From positions 32,020,744-32,084,743 of the forward strand of contig JALJCS010000004.1 in NCBI GenBank assembly GCA_023055355.1: 64,000 nt of DNA, given 5' to 3'. Positions 60,023-64,000 of the stretch are shown here, one piece after another. Every line of letters starts with the position of its first letter. The stretch's first letter is position 1. The DNA comes from Agelaius tricolor. Its lineage: Eukaryota > Chordata > Aves > Passeriformes > Icteridae. Below the pieces are notes generated by a model. That model made no database searches. It saw only the letters and a list, made by a program, of their open reading frames with translations, and was not told where the DNA came from. Made by a program: the position numbers and the translations under genes.

Positions 60023-60291
60023 CAGGGAAGTTTAGCCCTCTGTGGCTGGAGACTCTGCCCGCTCATTGGGGGTGTACCAAGGGGGCACAATTTGGCCTCT
60101 GCAAACAGGACCACACAGTCCTGGTAGTCATTCGCTGAAGCAAGAAGAAACATACCTCAGTAAAACAGAGCTGCCTCTTCTGCAGCCTCCAGATTCGTGG
60201 CCAGGGGTTATGAGGGCAGACCTAGGTAGAATTTAAGTCAAAACTAGTCCAAACCCATTCCCATCCAATTCTATGCTAAAATTTTGACCTT

Positions 60292-60309
60292 AAAAAAAAA
60301 AAAAAAAAA
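60292..60309 (+). repeat. Homopolymer A18
   Basis: Eighteen consecutive A. Upstream DNA does not resemble a retrocopied gene, so it is called simple repeat and not a poly(A) tail of a processed pseudogene. Confidence 0.85.
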
Positions 60310-61111
60310 GGCATGAGGAGTGTATTGCTGTGGCTCGTAAACAAGGCTGACGTTTGGTTTGCTAGCATTTAACAGGCCAGCAGACATTTGGCAGGTCTCT
60401 TGCTAAAATGTACTACAAAGTTGGATCAGCTCTCAGCATGAATATCAAGAATCCACTATGCAAGCAGTGAGCACAGCAAATTGTCAAGTCAGCAACTAAT
60501 ATACTTCACTATAATCTTCCCAAATGTCTTAAGTAGTTTGGCAAATCTCTTGTTGCAATAAATTCTAGTGAAGTTTTGGGGTTTCTTCTTTTTTCAACAT
60601 ATGGCCTTAAAAAGTAACTTAGCCAAGACTATTTTTAGAGTCAATGCAAAATTTGCTGGAGATGTTTTCACAAAATTTGTTTGCACTCTGGCAGTTTTAT
60701 TCAAATGTCAACCAGATGCAGAAAATGTAGAACTTGGGGTTTTATTTTACAGTCCTGGAAAGTAAAGGTCAAGTCTCTGCAATATAAATTGTCTTTTTGA
60801 TTGCCATATTTTAACAGAACAGCAAAAATTCTTACTAATAAACTGGTTTGTGGTGTTTTGTTTTGTTTTTCTTTTTTCAGGATGCAATATAATCGTATGC
60901 AAAATATTTTAAATGCCAATAAGACACCTGCTAAATCAAATAAGTTGGGTAGGCTATGCTGTACTTAGCAGTAAAAATTCCATCATATAATTGCAACTAG
61001 CCAGATTGTAGCATTGCAGTCTCTGAACAGCCTTACTGAAATTATTAGGATGACCTGAGGTAGAGGTCAGCATGAAAAACAGCATCAAAATCTGGCAATA
61101 TATCAGTTAAA

Positions 61112-61131
61112 ACAAGCCAGCCAGCCAGCCA
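61112..61131. repeat. Short (GCCA)n microsatellite
   Basis: Five tandem GCCA units within AAGCCAGCC...CAGACTC. Nothing else is seen around it. Confidence 0.85.
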
Positions 61132-62059
61132 GACTCAGGCCAAATGATCCATGTGGGTATCTAGGCCACACTTATTACACTCTAACTAGTAAGAAAGCTT
61201 GTAGAACCATTTTTAGATTGGGCTATTGTACCATACTAATACAAGTATCAGACTCTGGCTCAGTGTGGATCCACTATGGAGCACACAGATGCCTGAGGTG
61301 GTAGGGGGAGACGACTTGAATCTCATTACTCACAGCATGGCAGAGTGAATGCAAGACAATTGGGCTCTCTGAAAATTGACAGAAAACACATTGGGCTATA
61401 TCACCACCTGTGACATTTCCACCAAAGCTCTCAGAATGATTTTACCATCTATCTTTTGGAGAACAAATCCTGAAAATCAGACAAGCTTGTGCTGTAAGTC
61501 CACAACCAAGGAGCTCAGTCTATGTGGAACATATGTGGGAGGTACTGAGAACTCTCACTCCTGTGATTCTTGGGCATCAGTTGGGAAAACAGCAAGAGAT
61601 GTACTCCTAGTATAGCAAACATGATGCTGATGTGTCTCAAACTCCTCTCACAATTAAAAGAAAGCATTTATGGGTGCAGAGTCCCCTCCCACAAGATTTT
61701 AGGTGATGTTTGAGGTAGAAGAGCTTTCTGCTACTATACAAATAAAATCAGAGCCCTTTTAAAATTACTTTTTATTTTCTTCTTTTTTGTCTAGTACTTC
61801 TGCACATCTTCTGCTTAGTTATTTGAGGCTAGATTCAGCAGGGGAGAATCTGAGAGAATCAGTAAGCATACAGAGGACAGTGATAGAAACGTGTATCTTT
61901 AGAATTCTGTAAATAGAACTCTTTCATTGGAGGTGTTTTAAGTACCCCAAACAGACTGGCACACTTGGCCTCTACAACATTCCTGCTAAGTAATTTAGAG
62001 AGGGGATGAATATGACTCCTTCCAGCCTTTGTCTCAGCTGCCATCACTGGGACCTCTGG

Positions 62060-62402
62060 TGTGAGGAGGCAGAGAGACGCAGAGTCCCCAGGCAGGTGCA
62101 AAAGAGGACTCCTTTATTGCAAAACTCAGGTCTTTTTAAGTGGTTAGGTTTTTATCAGTTACATACTTCTAAAATACAGCAAACATTATCCAACCAACCA
62201 CCAAACACAACGATGTGAACACACAATGGTTATACAACTTCTTTTTCTATCTCTAATTCAGTTGAGTCACTCCCAGCAGCCTTTTCTACTTAGCCAAAGT
62301 AACAGGAGTGAGCCATGATTTCACAAGGCTTCCTTCTGTAAAGTTTTACCTATCCACAACACTCTGGCTCTTCCCAGAGTCAATACAAATGGGGGCCTGA
62401 CA
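62060..62402 (-). mobile_element. Probable solo LTR without clear target duplication
   Basis: Reading on the minus strand the element begins TGTCAGGCCCCCATTTG and ends ...GCCTCCTCACA, with an AATAAA (62118-62113) followed by GGAGTCCTCTTTTGCACC, as in an R-U5 junction. Length about 343 bases. The flanks CTCTGG and CCAACA do not match, so the element may be truncated, rearranged or slightly misbounded. No internal retroviral frame is next to it. Confidence 0.7.
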
Positions 62403-64000
62403 CCAACATCAGCTTCTGAAGGGGTGGTATTGCCGTGACAGGAGGAGAAGTTGGTGCTAGCTGGACACAGCACCTACTGCTAAGGGACATTTAGGACAAT
62501 CTCATTTGCTGCTTCTCTTGGCCTGCTATTGGTGCACTCTAGGTTGCAGTGGCTAATTGGTTTTGCACACACTGGCAGAGGTACATATTCCTGATTTTGT
62601 GAATTTGTCCCATGGCAGAAGGGAGCTGAACCAAAGTGTCCATTCTTGTTCTGACTTATATCCATGAAGAGGAACACAGGACCTGTAACTGCTTCAAACC
62701 CATTTCTTCTCACAAGGGAACCTGTCCATTGACAGGCTTTAATTGGATTATCGGAACAGATCCTGATCATATCTCTGGGCAGAGAGCACCCTTACCAGGC
62801 ATTTATCACTGTGGCTCAAAACCACATGTCAGATTAATCTGGATGCACAGTTTTCTGAAATTATGAAAGAGAAACCAAGTAGTACATGAAATTATTCATA
62901 CAGTAGACAGACCATTGATAGCATGGAATTTATGATAAATACATATTTAATAAATTACATGTTTATTATTATAAACACAAATCTAGGTGAAAATCCAAGG
63001 CATAAAGTGTTCCCGAAAGGTGTGGCCATTGAGTATTCTGGGATCAAACTTTTCCCTTCATTCCATACAGACACCCCATTGAAATCATTGAGATTAAACG
63101 GGCATGAGTCTAACATATTGCAGATGTGTATATACATATTAAGAACATTGGATGCATTGTACTCTAAAATGCTATTTTACTTAAGGTATTTTTTCAACAC
63201 TTATGATTACTGGCAATAATAAAAGAGACTATCCCACAAAGTGCACTAAGATCATATGACATAGAGAGGACACTGTCATCTACTTCATGATTTAATATCT
63301 GTGACACTTAGGCAATTCATGGTCTCTACACATCCAAGATCATATCAACCATGCAAAGTGTCAAACCACTCAGTGCATAAAATGAACCAATTCTAGGAGT
63401 AAAGGTCTTTAACCAGCTCTGCTGAAGTCAGTAGAAAACCTCCTGTGCCAGCTGCCAGGGAAATTGGGTAAGGTCCATATTTAATTAATTTTGCCTTAAA
63501 AGAGAAAACAACATGCTGATCAGAAATTTTGCCTGTACTGCATGACCGTTACACTGGCAGTATGATCCACAAAACCCTGGGCTTTGAGAGTTTCTTTCCA
63601 GGTCTTCTTTGGCTATTCAGCTCATAAAGGAGGTGGGAGGAGCTGCTGTTCCACAGAGCTGGGGCTAAACTTCCTTGCTGTCGTCTTTGTTCTGCACATC
63701 TCCATCTCCTCTGTGACTTCCACCCAAGGGATATTTTCTTTAGGGACACTTTCCTAGTCTGTAGGGACAATTTCCATCCTGTAGCAGTCTGCAGCACAGA
63801 AACACTAGCATGTCAGACAGAATGTCCATCCAGTTGAACCCATCTGGTTTAACCACATACTAGAGACCTGGATGACACGCAACTGGAGGATGATATATAG
63901 CTATAAATTACTAGCTCCCTCTTCTAAATAGCGATGAGAAAACTCTTTCAAATACATTTATGATAGCAAGGTACTCACAAATAACTAGTTCAGGAAAAAA
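62403..64000. other. Right end of the window, no gene recognised
   Basis: AT-rich unique DNA. By synteny this leads toward the 3' side of DMRT3, but no DMRT3 coding motif is present. The 82-codon minus-strand frame at 63549-63797 has no recognisable domain. Confidence 0.6.

Larger units (their letters stand above)
59659..62059. other. Intergenic DNA upstream of DMRT2, between two LTRs
   Basis: Unique AT-rich DNA with the TATA motif at 60.015 kb, A18 at 60.29 kb and the GCCA repeat at 61.11 kb. No exon of DMRT3 or other gene recognised. Confidence 0.65.

Noticed and set aside
60292..60309. A18 as the tail of a processed pseudogene
   Set aside because: Upstream DNA has no intronless gene resemblance and no flanking duplication was found.
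62403..64000. DMRT3 exon expected from synteny
   Set aside because: No [16 protein letters not shown] DM motif or DMRT3-specific sequence was found; DMRT3 is probably beyond the right edge.
1..64000. CRISPR arrays, insertion sequences, tRNA or rRNA genes
   Set aside because: No regularly spaced identical repeats, bacterial transposase genes, or recognised structural RNA genes. The window is vertebrate in character.

Overview
The window looks like avian chromosomal DNA, most likely from a songbird-type bird. It contains chicken-repeat-1 (CR1) LINE fragments ending in the typical ATTCTGTG repeats, several LTRs of the kind common in passerine genomes, short introns and sharply bounded CpG islands. 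It holds one recognisable protein-coding gene, DMRT2, on the minus strand at about 51.6-56.1 kb. In birds DMRT1, DMRT3 and DMRT2 form a tandem cluster on the Z chromosome. A Z origin is therefore inferred from synteny and is not proved by this sequence.

Region by region. 1-51.6 kb lies downstream of DMRT2 and is a gene desert. It is mostly unique, AT-leaning DNA with a long polypyrimidine microsatellite (1.72-1.95 kb), three CR1 pieces (11.1-12.0, 18.1-18.2, 45.0-45.6 kb), three copies of one ERVL-like solo LTR (10.6, 24.5 and 49.0 kb), a probable fourth LTR of another type (about 36.9-37.2 kb) and an isolated small CpG island at 34.9-35.1 kb. The longest open frames here are no longer than about 170 codons and none matches a protein I recognise apart from CR1 remnants.

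51.6-56.2 kb is DMRT2. Three coding exons can be defined to the base: 55048-54701, 54607-54505 and 52962-51905, giving a 502-residue protein. It has an intact DM zinc-binding domain, a DMRT2-type C-terminal half and a C-terminal eh1-like motif. At least one non-coding 5' exon must exist, because a splice acceptor sits 18 bases before the start codon. Two donor candidates lie in a GC-rich island that also carries two CCAAT boxes, a GC box and an irregular GGGGCC-rich minisatellite.

56.4-64 kb is upstream of DMRT2. It holds a second CpG island (57.1-58.7 kb), two more solo LTRs of other families (59.26-59.65 and about 62.06-62.40 kb), a strong TATA motif at 60.015 kb, and otherwise unique DNA. 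DMRT3 is expected further right; no part of its coding sequence was recognised. No CRISPR array, bacterial-type operon, tRNA or rRNA was seen. The most interesting material is the DMRT2 promoter architecture, the orphan CpG islands and the dated LTR insertions around a sex-chromosome developmental regulator.
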